From CAZRVH01 sp964608325 (lineage in GTDB: Bacteria > Patescibacteriota > Gracilibacteria > Peribacterales > Peribacteraceae): DNA of 64,000 bases. Location of the stretch: the NCBI GenBank assembly GCA_964608325.1, contig CAZSMX010000004.1, forward strand, positions 11,591-75,590, read 5' to 3'. Within the stretch, counting starts at the first letter, position 1; each line of letters starts with the position of its first letter. Below are positions 50,156-58,882 of this stretch, piece by piece. The notes under the pieces were generated by a model. The model saw only the letters and a program-made list of their open reading frames with translations. It had not been told where the DNA came from and did no database searches. The position numbers and the translations under genes are program-made.

Positions 50156-50610
50156 AGCCATCCACGAAACATATCGGCACGTACAAGCTCGCGGCGATCC
50201 TTCCTCTTCCGCTAGAAGAGGCAGAAGCAAAAGTTCGTGCCGCTCTTGCAGCCGAGCACTTCGGCATCATCAGTGAGATTGATGTCGCAGCAAAATTGAA
50301 GGAAAAACTTGGCATCGATCATCCATCGCACAAAATCCTTGGTGCGTGCAATCCGAAGCTCGCGTACCAGGCACTGCAAGAGAACTCCGATGTCGCACTC
50401 GCACTACCATGCAACATCGTGCTGTATGAGAAGGACAAAGGCACCACGATAGTCTCCGCAATGCTTCCGTCGGTCGCACTCAAGCGATTCAAAGGACTGA
50501 CCGTCCAGGAAACTGCTCGCAAAGCCGAAGAGAGCATGACGAATGTCTTTGCTGACCTCTACCCACCCGCTCCTAATCATCATTCTTCCCCCACCACCCA
50601 TGAAACATAA
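50152..50610 (+). CDS. DUF302 protein, copy 1
   Basis: A 152-residue DUF302 protein: FGIISEIDVAAKLKEKLGI, HKILGACNPKLAYQALQ, DVALALPCNIVLYE. It is soluble, with a Cys-containing CNPK loop; function unknown, but DUF302 genes are often next to metal-efflux operons. Its closest partner in this window is 61006-61407. It overlaps the repressor by 4 nt. An Ala/Pro/His-rich tail follows the domain. Confidence 0.9.
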   Translation: MKPSTKHIGTYKLAAILPLPLEEAEAKVRAALAAEHFGIISEIDVAAKLKEKLGIDHPSHKILGACNPKLAYQALQENSDVALALPCNIVLYEKDKGTTIVSAMLPSVALKRFKGLTVQETARKAEESMTNVFADLYPPAPNHHSSPTTHET

Positions 50611-50800
50611 TTGGCTCTACAGCTGTGTCGTCGTAGTCATTGCATTTATCGCTATCTCCTACTTCTTCCACTGGCAAGCAGGCATCTCGATTATCCCGTT
50701 CCTTCTCATCCTCTGTTGCCCGCTAATGATGCTCATGATGGGAGGACACGGAAATGGCAATCATTCCTCGCATGGCACAAAGCATGATGATCACCACTAA
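50600..50800 (+). CDS. DUF2933-type small membrane protein with His-rich tail, copy 1
   Basis: A 66-residue protein. Two hydrophobic helices (LYSCVVVVIAFIAISYFF, SIIPFLLILCCPLMMLMMGG) are followed by GHGNGNHSSHGTKHDDHH. It resembles DUF2933 proteins of metal-resistance loci. It overlaps the end of the DUF302 gene by 11 nt. The Cys/Met/His content suggests metal contact. Confidence 0.8.
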   Translation: MKHNWLYSCVVVVIAFIAISYFFHWQAGISIIPFLLILCCPLMMLMMGGHGNGNHSSHGTKHDDHH

Positions 50801-50810
50801 CCACTGACCT

Positions 50811-51056
50811 ATGCAACTTCTTCTCTCTCCTTGGTTCATCGGCCTGAGTGTTCTCTCTCTCCTCGTCACATTCCTCAATCTCTGGGGTTTCCGCCGCGCA
50901 TTCAGGAAGCACAATGCCTCATCGATGGTGCTCCTCTGCGGAATCAGCGCTCACCAGCCTAATAAGAGGACGCTCGTTATCGTGATTCTCTACGTCACGC
51001 TCACGATCATCTACATCCTGCTACCTCCTCTCCTCCATTCTCTCTTCTATTCATGA
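50811..51056 (+). CDS. small two-helix membrane protein
   Basis: An 81-residue protein with two hydrophobic segments (FIGLSVLSLLVTFLNLWGF, LVIVILYVTLTIIYILLPPL). No family recognised. It overlaps the next gene by 4 nt, consistent with one metal operon. Confidence 0.65.
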   Translation: MQLLLSPWFIGLSVLSLLVTFLNLWGFRRAFRKHNASSMVLLCGISAHQPNKRTLVIVILYVTLTIIYILLPPLLHSLFYS

Positions 51057-51586
51057 ACAACCGCACGTCACCCATTGACGGCGAGGAGGCAGTCCTTCTC
51101 ATCCATGAACACTGGATGCGGTTTCTTCCCGCCATTTTTCTCATTCTTGTCTCGTGGGCGTTTTATGCTCTCTGTGAAATCCTCGCCTCCACCGCGACGC
51201 AGAATCACGAACTCTCCCTCTGGATCATTCTCATTGGCCATGCGTTCCTCCTCCTCTTCCACCATGCAGCATTCTACCGATATCTCAGCGTGAGTACGCG
51301 GCAGTACCTTCTCACGAACAGGCGCATCATCGGCTCCGAGCAGCGTCTCTGGGTATCCGATAATGTCCTCGATATTCCGCTCTATCGCATCCGTTCCATC
51401 GAGGCAAGGGAAGAGGGAATTTTCCAGCATCTCTTTCGCTTTGGAACACTCATTCCCAATCGAGGAGAACTGCCAAGTCTCCATTTTATCTCGCACCCCG
51501 ATGCCGCGCATGATGCCATCATGGCACAGGTGCAGCGTCTTCTCCCGACCGTATCAAAAGGATCGGATGAATCACCATCTTCATAA
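51053..51586 (+). CDS. membrane protein with bacterial PH (DUF304/bPH2-like) domain
   Basis: A 177-residue protein. Two helices in the first third (FLPAIFLILVSWAFYALCEI, LWIILIGHAFLLLFHHAAF), then a PH-like domain: VSTRQYLLTNRRIIGSEQRLWVSDNVLDIPLYRIRSIEAREEGIFQHLFRFGTLIP. Such bPH2 proteins sit in membranes with unclear roles. It is part of the metal operon (4-nt overlap). Confidence 0.8.
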   Translation: MNNRTSPIDGEEAVLLIHEHWMRFLPAIFLILVSWAFYALCEILASTATQNHELSLWIILIGHAFLLLFHHAAFYRYLSVSTRQYLLTNRRIIGSEQRLWVSDNVLDIPLYRIRSIEAREEGIFQHLFRFGTLIPNRGELPSLHFISHPDAAHDAIMAQVQRLLPTVSKGSDESPSS

Positions 51587-51635
51587 ACGGATCGCACAGG
51601 CGTAGCCTGCTATAGCATTTCCCCCCCCCATTCCC

Positions 51636-52244
51636 ATGTTCTCCATGATGAACAACATCGGCTTCGGCTCAGGTTATATATTCATCTACGGCCTCCATAT
51701 CTTGTCTGTCATTGTCTTTGTCTTTGGAGCAGCACTCCTCTTATTTTGGGCATTCAAACACTTTACGGAAAAGACTCTCTGGAGGTGGGGATGGATACTT
51801 GTCGTCGTTGGGACGATTGCCTGCTTGTTCACGTTTCCCTTCTGGCCATCGTTTGCTGGGGGCGGATTCGGAGGAACGGGATATGGCATGATGCCCATGA
51901 TGTGGGGTGGCACATGGCAGAATTTCTCCGGTGTCACATCAACGAAGGAGGAAGCGGATGGGAAAGCGCTCTATGAGAAGTTGCAATCCGGGAAGACGAA
52001 ATGCCAGGATGTTTCGGACAGTGACTTCGAATTGATGGGCGAATACTTCATGGGTCAGAGACTCGGTGCCGGGCATGAGCAAATGAACGCTGCGATGCAG
52101 CAGATGATGGGTACAACCGGCGAGGAGCAAATGCACATCATCATGGGGCAACGTCTCAGCGGATGCACGACCGGCGCCCCGTCATCCTATCAGTTTCCGC
52201 AAGGAATGATGCGTGGCTTCGGCAATGGAACCTCTTCCCAATGA
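51636..52244 (+). CDS. Met-rich membrane protein with periplasmic tail
   Basis: A 202-residue protein. Two helices (YIFIYGLHILSVIVFVFGAALLLFW and WGWILVVVGTIACLFTFPF), then GGTGYGMMPMMWGG, a Met-rich turn. The roughly 110-residue soluble part has EEADGKALYEKLQSG and repeated MGQRLGAGHEQMNAAMQQMM, MGQRL, with two Cys (KTKCQDV, LSGCTTG). Met-rich stretches usually bind Cu(I)/Ag(I). Family unknown. Confidence 0.7.
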   Translation: MFSMMNNIGFGSGYIFIYGLHILSVIVFVFGAALLLFWAFKHFTEKTLWRWGWILVVVGTIACLFTFPFWPSFAGGGFGGTGYGMMPMMWGGTWQNFSGVTSTKEEADGKALYEKLQSGKTKCQDVSDSDFELMGEYFMGQRLGAGHEQMNAAMQQMMGTTGEEQMHIIMGQRLSGCTTGAPSSYQFPQGMMRGFGNGTSSQ

Positions 52245-52271
52245 TTTCCATTCTTTCCCCAACCCGCATCA

Positions 52272-52472
52272 ATGAAAACCTTGCACATTCCCTTCTGGCT
52301 CTACTACCTCTTCGGCGGCGTCATGATCACCGGTCTCATTCTGCACTGGCAGCATGTGCTTGCCTACGCACCGTTCATCTTCATCCTCCTCTGTCCGCTC
52401 ATGCATCTGTTCCACGGACATGGCAGCCATGGCAGTACGCACAAGCGTAACGGTAAACAGCACCAGCACTGA
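52272..52472 (+). CDS. DUF2933-type small membrane protein with His-rich tail, copy 2
   Basis: A 66-residue protein. Helix LYYLFGGVMITGLILHW and helix YAPFIFILLCPLMHLFHG are followed by HGSHGSTHKRNGKQHQH. It resembles the 50600 and 54859 proteins. Confidence 0.8.
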   Translation: MKTLHIPFWLYYLFGGVMITGLILHWQHVLAYAPFIFILLCPLMHLFHGHGSHGSTHKRNGKQHQH

Positions 52473-52492
52473 TTCTCTTCTGACGCATTACC

Positions 52493-54862
52493 ATGTATGA
52501 TCATCACTCCTCATCTTCGAAACACTGTACCTGCGGCGAAGAGTGCATCGGCTGCAGTGCGGAAGAATTGTGCGTCTCTTCCGGTTGCGACATGGAAGCC
52601 AAACAGTACGAGTACGGGTTGGGAAAGAAAATGCATCACTCCAAGCATACGCACCCGCTGCAGAAGAACATGAAAGGAACCGATGGAAAGGTGATCTACA
52701 CGTGTCCGATGCACCCGGAGGTGCACAAAGCGGAGCCGGGCCACTGCCCCGCCTGCGGTATGGAATTGATCGCGAAGAAAGTAAGTGGAACAGGGACGGA
52801 GGGGACGAATCACGAAGGGCATGACATGTCTCGCATGAGCCACTCTGACCACGAAGCCGCGATGACCGATCCGGCCATGGCCAAGCAGATGGAAGCGGAC
52901 ATGCGCAGGCGTTTCTGGATCTCTCTGCTCATCGCGGTTCCGACCGTCCTCTATTCGCCTCTCGGAGAAACTCTCTTCAGGCTTCAACTCCCCACGCCGA
53001 TTCCTGTCAACTGGCTCCTCTTTCTCCTCAGCACTCCCGTCGTGCTCTGGACGGGTTCTATCTTCATCACGGGAACGTACTATTCGCTGAGGGCGCGGAA
53101 GCTCAACATGGCCGTCCTCATCGCCACGGGCGTGCTTGCCGCCTACGTCGGGAGCGTCATCCTTATGCTCACGGTCGGCGGGGAGACGTTCTTCGATGCC
53201 GCCGTGATGCTCGTCACGTTCGTGCTCTTCGGGCATTGGATGGAGATGAAGTCGCGGCGGGGGACATCCGAAGCCCTCCGTGCCCTCTTCAACCTCATCC
53301 CCCCGCAGGCTCTAGTCATACGCGAGGGGAAAGAGGTGACGATTCCAAGCAGTGAGATCGTCAAAGGCGACATCGTCGTGCTGAAGCCCGGCGACAAGGT
53401 GCCCGTGGACGGGGAAGTGACGGAAGGACAGACCTCTATCGACGAGTCCCTCGTCACCGGCGAATCCCTGCCTGTTTCCAAAGAGAAGGGTGCAAAGGTC
53501 GTGGGCGGTTCCGTGAACCAGACGGGGCTCGTGCAGTTCAAAGCGATGCAGGTGGGGGCGGATACCGTGCTGGCGCAGATCATCAAGCTCGTCGAGACGG
53601 CACAGAACTCGAAGGCGCCGGGGCAGCGCATCGCGGACAAGGCCGCTGCCATCCTCGTCGTCGTCGCCATCGGATCAGGCATCCTCACGTTCTTCAGCTG
53701 GTACGTCTTCGGCGGGGCGACCATCATCACGTCACTCACGTTCGCCATCTCCGCCGTCGTCATCGCATGCCCCGATGCCCTCGGACTCGCCACGCCCACC
53801 GCCGTCGCCGTGGGCACAGGGCTGGGAGCGAAGCACAACATCCTCATCAAGGATGCCGCGACATTGGAAAACACCTCCAGACTTACAGCCATCATCCTCG
53901 ACAAGACGGGGACACTCACGGAGGGGAAACCGAAGGTCACGGATGTCATCGGCTTCGATGGCTTCTCGGAGGTGGATGTCTTGCGCTTCGAGGCGGGCAT
54001 CGAGAGCGGCTCGAACCATCCGCTCGCGAAAGCCATCGTGGATGAAGCGAAACAGAGGGGCATCGATCCCGTAGCCATCAGCGACTTCGCGTCCGTCGCC
54101 GGGCATGGTCTCAAAGCGACAATCGGCGACAAGACCGTGCTTGTGGGAACGGAGAAGCTCCTCAAAGACAACGGCATCGATACGGCGGCTGCCGGAGATG
54201 CAATGCGGAAACTGGCCGGGAAGACATTCAGCCTGCTCGCCGTCGATGGGAAAATTAGAGGCATCATCGCTGCCGCCGACACGCCGCGCAAAAGCGCGAA
54301 GAGAACCATCGAAGGACTCCTGGCCATCGGCATCCAGCCCGTCATGATGACTGGCGACCATCAGGATGTCGCGGACGCTGTCGCGAAGGAGCTGGGCATC
54401 AATCGTGTCTTCGCGCAGGTGCTTCCCGAGCACAAGGCAGAGCAGGTCAAGAAGCTCCAGAGCGAGGGCAAGTTCGTCGGGATGGTTGGCGACGGGATCA
54501 ATGACGCCCCAGCCCTCGCGCAGGCGGACATCGGCATCGCCATCGGCGCAGGAACGGACGTAGCGATGGAGACGGCGGATATCGTCCTCATGAAGTCCGA
54601 TCCGTCCGATATTCTGTCGGCGATCATTCTGAGCAAGGCGACCGTCCGCAAGATGAAGCAAAACCTCTTCTGGGCATCGATCTATAATATCTTGGCGATT
54701 CCCGTCGCGGCAGGCGTCTTCTACTCATCCTTCGGTATCTCGCTTTCTCCGGCGATCTCCGCGCTGCTCATGTCCGTTTCCTCCATTATCGTCGCGACGA
54801 ACGCGGTGCTCCTCAAGCGCGTGGAGCCTTCTCTCGCCGCTTCCTCACCCCTTGCATCATGA
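52493..54862 (+). CDS. heavy-metal P1B-type ATPase with CPD motif
   Basis: A 789-residue efflux pump. A Cys/His-rich N-terminus (CTCGEECIGCSAEELC) precedes a heavy-metal-binding domain at 66-96 (YTCPMHPEV ... HCPACGMEL). Six N-terminal and two C-terminal helices are visible. The ion-binding motif is C426-P427-D428 (IACPDALGLATPTAVAVGTG) rather than CPC, CPH or SPC; the phosphorylated Asp470 lies in DKTGTLTEG. VGDGINDAPALAQADIGIAIG and the TM8 MSVSS word are standard. It resembles CopB-like HMBD ATPases, but the CPD motif leaves the metal unclear. It overlaps the following gene by 4 nt. Confidence 0.93.
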   Translation: MYDHHSSSSKHCTCGEECIGCSAEELCVSSGCDMEAKQYEYGLGKKMHHSKHTHPLQKNMKGTDGKVIYTCPMHPEVHKAEPGHCPACGMELIAKKVSGTGTEGTNHEGHDMSRMSHSDHEAAMTDPAMAKQMEADMRRRFWISLLIAVPTVLYSPLGETLFRLQLPTPIPVNWLLFLLSTPVVLWTGSIFITGTYYSLRARKLNMAVLIATGVLAAYVGSVILMLTVGGETFFDAAVMLVTFVLFGHWMEMKSRRGTSEALRALFNLIPPQALVIREGKEVTIPSSEIVKGDIVVLKPGDKVPVDGEVTEGQTSIDESLVTGESLPVSKEKGAKVVGGSVNQTGLVQFKAMQVGADTVLAQIIKLVETAQNSKAPGQRIADKAAAILVVVAIGSGILTFFSWYVFGGATIITSLTFAISAVVIACPDALGLATPTAVAVGTGLGAKHNILIKDAATLENTSRLTAIILDKTGTLTEGKPKVTDVIGFDGFSEVDVLRFEAGIESGSNHPLAKAIVDEAKQRGIDPVAISDFASVAGHGLKATIGDKTVLVGTEKLLKDNGIDTAAAGDAMRKLAGKTFSLLAVDGKIRGIIAAADTPRKSAKRTIEGLLAIGIQPVMMTGDHQDVADAVAKELGINRVFAQVLPEHKAEQVKKLQSEGKFVGMVGDGINDAPALAQADIGIAIGAGTDVAMETADIVLMKSDPSDILSAIILSKATVRKMKQNLFWASIYNILAIPVAAGVFYSSFGISLSPAISALLMSVSSIIVATNAVLLKRVEPSLAASSPLAS

Positions 54863-55089
54863 CACGCCTGAATATCGCTCTCCTTGGCTTCCTCGCAATC
54901 ATCGGCTTCTTTCTGATCACCGAGCATTGGGCCCATCTCTACGGGTACCTCCCGTATCTGCTCTTCTTCGCGATGATTCCTCTCCATCTCTTTGGCCATG
55001 GCGGTCATGGGGGGCATGGTAAAGAGGGCGACGACTCCAAGGAGAAGCCGAAAAAGGATTCTTCCTCTTCCCCTCACCACCATGACTGA
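54859..55089 (+). CDS. DUF2933-like small membrane protein with His-rich tail, copy 3
   Basis: A 76-residue protein. Helices NIALLGFLAIIGFFLITEHW and YLPYLLFFAMIPLHLFG, then GGHGGHGKEGDDSK and a terminal PHHHD. It overlaps the P1B ATPase stop (ATGA) and the next gene start. Confidence 0.75.
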   Translation: MTRLNIALLGFLAIIGFFLITEHWAHLYGYLPYLLFFAMIPLHLFGHGGHGGHGKEGDDSKEKPKKDSSSSPHHHD

Positions 55090-55711
55090 CACGGCACCCG
55101 CGTACGGCCTGTGGGGACTTGTGATCATCAACATCGCGGTCTTCCTCATTTTCGCCTTCAGTTTCACCCGCCCGAAAACCTCCCGTGATTGGCGGGCGTT
55201 CGGCGGGTTCTCCGCCTTCATCGTCGCGCTTTTCGTCGAGATGTACGGCTTTCCGCTCACAATCTACTTCCTCTCGGGATGGCTCCTGAGCAAGTATCCC
55301 GGTATTGATCTCTACTCGCACAACGCCGGGCACTTGTGGGAAACATTCTTCGGATGGGGAGGGAATCCGCATATCAATCCGCTTCATATCCTGAGCAACG
55401 TGCTCATCGTCGTGGGGTTCATCCTGCTCTCCTCGGCGTGGAACGTGCTCTACCGCGCACAGAAGCGCCACCAGCTCGCAACGACGGGAGTCTACGCCAA
55501 AATACGGCATCCGCAGTACGTCGCTTTCGTCCTGATCATGTTCGGTTTCCTCCTCCAGTGGCCGACGCTCGTCACGCTCGTGATGTTCCCCATCCTCGTC
55601 CTCGTCTACGCGAATCTCGCCAAGCGGGAAGAGAGAGATATGATCAAGGAATTCGGCGAAGCCTATGAGAGGTACAAGCGGGAGGTTCCGGCATTTTTGC
55701 CGCGCTTATAG
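55082..55711 (+). CDS. isoprenylcysteine carboxyl methyltransferase-like (ICMT/PEMT) membrane protein
   Basis: A 209-residue membrane protein. Helices VIINIAVFLIFAFSF, FIVALFVEMYGFPLTIYFL, ILSNVLIVVGFILLSSAW. The C-terminal SAM-binding signature GVYAKIRHPQYVAFVLIMFGFLLQWPT followed by REERDMIKEFGEAYERYKREVPAFLP is the ICMT/PEMT pattern. Members in metal islands are frequent but the methyl acceptor is unknown. ATG 55082 overlaps the previous stop. Confidence 0.88.
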   Translation: MTDTAPAYGLWGLVIINIAVFLIFAFSFTRPKTSRDWRAFGGFSAFIVALFVEMYGFPLTIYFLSGWLLSKYPGIDLYSHNAGHLWETFFGWGGNPHINPLHILSNVLIVVGFILLSSAWNVLYRAQKRHQLATTGVYAKIRHPQYVAFVLIMFGFLLQWPTLVTLVMFPILVLVYANLAKREERDMIKEFGEAYERYKREVPAFLPRL

Positions 55712-55781
55712 CCACTTCCTCCCTAATTGTTCTTCTGAATTTCTACCTTCTCCCCAGGTCATCCTGTATTATCCCACTCAC

Positions 55782-56171
55782 GTGAATTCCCTTACCTCCA
55801 CGCTCCTCGGCCTCCAAGTCATTTCCAGCAGCTTCTGCTGTTTTTCCGAGAGGGGGATCCAGCCCATACAAGTATCGTGTGATTCTCAGGGATCGGCAGT
55901 TGCTGATCTGCCTTCTCCCTCGGAGGTCATCCTTTCCGACCTCTACTCTTCACGCAGCACTCCAGCCCCATCCGATCACTGTCAAAAAGAAGCGTGCCTA
56001 CAGGGAGGAGACGCCAGCACGTTTACCTTCGTAAGCATGCTCGATGCGGTGCCCGCGTCTGTCCTGCGCTGGGCTGACCTGCCATCAATCAACAATTCAG
56101 AATCGAGGACTCTCACCGAGAAGCGCCAGTTCGCAGATATTCGTCTCCGAACGGTCGTTCTCAGGGAGTGA
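55782..56171 (+). CDS. possible hypothetical protein, 129 residues
   Basis: An open frame with GTG start in an otherwise geneless spacer (55712-56286). TATTAT lies 9 nt before the GTG. The product is Ser-rich with several Cys and no recognised domain (LSDLYSSRSTPAPSDH, SMLDAVPASVLRWADLP). It may be real or chance; the remaining spacer shows nothing else. Confidence 0.35.
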   Translation: MNSLTSTLLGLQVISSSFCCFSERGIQPIQVSCDSQGSAVADLPSPSEVILSDLYSSRSTPAPSDHCQKEACLQGGDASTFTFVSMLDAVPASVLRWADLPSINNSESRTLTEKRQFADIRLRTVVLRE

Positions 56172-56286
56172 ATGATTTTTCTCTGATCGCATCGCTGTTT
56201 CGGCGGTCCGTATTTTCTTAGACCAATGAAGCCGCGTCTCCATACATGGAACTTTTTCCATATTTCTCTCTTTCCCCCACATTCCT

Positions 56287-57054
56287 ATGTCTACATCATC
56301 TTCTGATGCGCCGCATACCGCCTCAGGCAACACCATCTGGTTTCCCGTTTCGATGGTTCTTATCGGTCTCGTGATCGGTTTCTCGGCCGGTAAGATGTCT
56401 GGCGCTCCCATCAGTGGGAACCCTGCCCCTGCTCCCGTAGCTCAGCAGCCGACACCGGCTGCGCCACAGCGCCCCCCACAGCCGGAAACTGCGCAAGATG
56501 TTCCCCCTGTTGATCCCCAGAAAGACCACATCCGTGGAAACCCGAACGCCCAAGTGGCTGTCATCGAGTACTCGGACTTCGAATGCCCCTTCTGCAAACG
56601 CGTACATCCCACCTATCAGCAGATCATGAAAGAGTACGGCGACAAGGTGATGTGGGTCTATCGTCACTATCCCCTGAGCTTCCACGCCAACGCGCAGAAG
56701 GAGGCGGAAGCGTCTGAATGTGTGGCAGAGCTCGGGGGCAACGACGCGTTCTGGAAATTCACCGATGCGATCTACGAACGAACGACATCGCAAGGCACAG
56801 GATTCGCACTCGACAAGCTGGCCCCCTTGGCCAAGGAGGTTGGCGTGAACGAAGCGAAGTTCCAGTCATGCCTCGACAGCGGCAAGTATGCGCAGAAAGT
56901 GAAGGACGACATGGATGGCGGCAACAAGGCGGGCGTGAACGGCACCCCCGGTAACATCATCGTAAACCTCAAGACCCAGAAGAACAGCCTCGTCTCCGGA
57001 GCACAGCCATTTGAGAACTTCAAATCCGCCATCGATTCGCTTCTCGCCCAATGA
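56287..57054 (+). CDS. DsbA-like thiol oxidoreductase, membrane anchored
   Basis: A 255-residue protein: one N-terminal helix (IWFPVSMVLIGLVIGFSAG), a Pro/Ala-rich linker to about residue 80, then a thioredoxin_4/DsbA domain with EYSDFECPFCKRVHPTY (active CPFC). The cis-Pro loop is GVNGTPGNIIV. It likely forms or isomerises disulfides, or reduces them, at the cell surface. The next gene overlaps by 4 nt. Confidence 0.92.
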   Translation: MSTSSSDAPHTASGNTIWFPVSMVLIGLVIGFSAGKMSGAPISGNPAPAPVAQQPTPAAPQRPPQPETAQDVPPVDPQKDHIRGNPNAQVAVIEYSDFECPFCKRVHPTYQQIMKEYGDKVMWVYRHYPLSFHANAQKEAEASECVAELGGNDAFWKFTDAIYERTTSQGTGFALDKLAPLAKEVGVNEAKFQSCLDSGKYAQKVKDDMDGGNKAGVNGTPGNIIVNLKTQKNSLVSGAQPFENFKSAIDSLLAQ

Positions 57055-57650
57055 AACATTTCTTCTTCCCACTCATCGTCTCGTCCCTCATTCTCGCCTC
57101 CTGCGTGAACACAACCGGGCTCTCGGCGGAGTCCCGCCGGGAAACGAGGGGAAACCCCGCTGCCTCCGTAATGGTGGTCGAATACTCCGACCTCCAGTGC
57201 CCGGCCTGCAGAATGACGCACGCCGCTGTCACGAAGCCGCTATTGGAGAAGTACGGCGACCGTATTCGCTTCGAATTCCGCCACTTTCCTCTCATTACCA
57301 CACATACCTATGCGCTCGATGCAGCGCAGGCGGCGGAATGTGCTGCGGATCAGGGAAAGTTCTGGGAATTCATCGATATCGCCTATGCCAAGCAAGACAA
57401 CCTGAACCGGAAAGTTCTGCCGCAATGGGCGAAGGATGCGGGAGTGCAGGATGCCGATCTCTTCAGCCGTTGCCTTGCCTCAGGCATCAAGCGGAAGACG
57501 ATCCTGAGCGATCTGGAGTCCGGCAAGGCGCAGGGCGTCCAAGGAACACCGACCTTCTTCGTGAACGGCCGGAAAGTCGAGACGACGCTCCCCGCCCTGA
57601 GCGCCGCCATCGAGAAGGCTTTAACCAAGACGGAGAATATTCGCCTGTAA
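57051..57650 (+). CDS. DsbA-like lipoprotein
   Basis: A 199-residue lipoprotein: MKHFFFPLIVSSLILASCVN gives lipobox LASC (Cys18). The domain has EYSDLQCPACRMTHAAV (active CPAC), FRHFPLITTHTYALDAAQAAEC, and cis-Pro GVQGTPTFFVNG. It overlaps the CPFC gene, so the two dithiol proteins act in one operon, maybe as donor and acceptor. Confidence 0.92.
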   Translation: MKHFFFPLIVSSLILASCVNTTGLSAESRRETRGNPAASVMVVEYSDLQCPACRMTHAAVTKPLLEKYGDRIRFEFRHFPLITTHTYALDAAQAAECAADQGKFWEFIDIAYAKQDNLNRKVLPQWAKDAGVQDADLFSRCLASGIKRKTILSDLESGKAQGVQGTPTFFVNGRKVETTLPALSAAIEKALTKTENIRL

Positions 57651-57669
57651 GCTCTCACTCACTCATTTC

Positions 57670-58872
57670 ATGTTCTTCAGCACCTCAACTCCATCGGCCC
57701 CCTCTGCTGCCCGCGATCCCGCGTTCGCGCATCTCCCGGCGGATGTCTGCTACATGGATGCGGCGTGCCAAACGCCGCGCGTACAAGCGGTGCTGGACGC
57801 CGAACAGGAGTACTTCCTCCGTCACAATGCGTGCGGCGGCAGGGTGAAGTACAAGTGGGGCAAATGGGTCGATGAGCGCGTTCGGGATGCCCGCAAACGG
57901 CTCTTGCAGCTCGCCGGTAAGTCCGAGAAGGACTACGGGGTCGCTTTCACCTTGAATACCACGTACGGCATCAATCTGGTGCTCCAGCAGCTCCCTGCGG
58001 AGAGGTTCGACCGCATCGTCACCTCCGAGATCGAGCATAACTCCGTGTTTCTCCCCACGATGACGTGGGCGAAGCGGCATGGGAAGGAGCGTCTTGTGCT
58101 GCCAAGAACAGATGACGGGAGCCTGTCATACGAGCGAGCACAGCTCTCCAAGGCGGTGATCCTTCTCAATAATGCCTCCAATATCGACGGGCGCGGCCTC
58201 CCGAATGCCGCCGATCTCGCGCGGGACGTGCATGAAGCCGGGGGCATCCTCCTCCTCGACGCGGCGCAGTCGTTCGGCCACGATCCTGCGTCGCTTCGGG
58301 GCGTCGATTTCGATGCCGCGTTCGGCTCCGGCCACAAGATGTACGGGCCGAGCATCGGATTCATCGTCATCAAACGTGCGCTCCTTCGAAGCCTGCAGCC
58401 ATTCTTCATCGGGGGCGGCACGGTGAGCGATGTGGACAGGGATTCATTTGAATTCCTCAAAGGGGAAGAAGAACTCTCGATACTGGAACCGGGGCTGCAG
58501 AGCTGGAGCGGAATCATCGGAATGCACGCGGCGCTGGAATGGTTTTCTACAAAGAATCCCTCTGCTCACGAAAAACCTCTTGCGGAAGAACTTTTTCGAC
58601 GCGTCTCGGAGATGACCAAAGTCACCATCATCAATGCCCGTCCCAGCTCACTCCTCAGCTTCTACGTCCAGGGACTCGACGCACACAGACTTGCGCTCTA
58701 CTTAGACGAGAAGAACGTCATGTGCCGGAGCGGGCACTTCTGCTGCCATTACTATCTCAATCATCTCCGCCACCTTCCGCCGCTCGTTCGTGCTTCGCTG
58801 GGACTCCATTCCACATCCGCCGATATCGAACGGTTCTGTGCCACCTTGAGCGCCATACTCAAGGCGGTGTAA
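57670..58872 (+). CDS. class V aminotransferase, cysteine desulfurase/selenocysteine lyase-like
   Basis: A 400-residue PLP enzyme of the SufS/CsdA type. YMDAACQTPRVQAVLDAEQEYFLRHNA, SEIEHNSVFLP, LLLDAAQSFGHDP, the PLP-Lys in FGSGHKMYGPSIGF, and a Cys near the C-terminus in MCRSGHFCCHYY (SufS active-site loop RxGHxC). It liberates sulfur from cysteine for Fe-S or thiol repair. It sits within a redox-metal island, 19 nt after the CPAC lipoprotein. Confidence 0.9.
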   Translation: MFFSTSTPSAPSAARDPAFAHLPADVCYMDAACQTPRVQAVLDAEQEYFLRHNACGGRVKYKWGKWVDERVRDARKRLLQLAGKSEKDYGVAFTLNTTYGINLVLQQLPAERFDRIVTSEIEHNSVFLPTMTWAKRHGKERLVLPRTDDGSLSYERAQLSKAVILLNNASNIDGRGLPNAADLARDVHEAGGILLLDAAQSFGHDPASLRGVDFDAAFGSGHKMYGPSIGFIVIKRALLRSLQPFFIGGGTVSDVDRDSFEFLKGEEELSILEPGLQSWSGIIGMHAALEWFSTKNPSAHEKPLAEELFRRVSEMTKVTIINARPSSLLSFYVQGLDAHRLALYLDEKNVMCRSGHFCCHYYLNHLRHLPPLVRASLGLHSTSADIERFCATLSAILKAV

Positions 58873-58882
58873 CCCACCTCTC

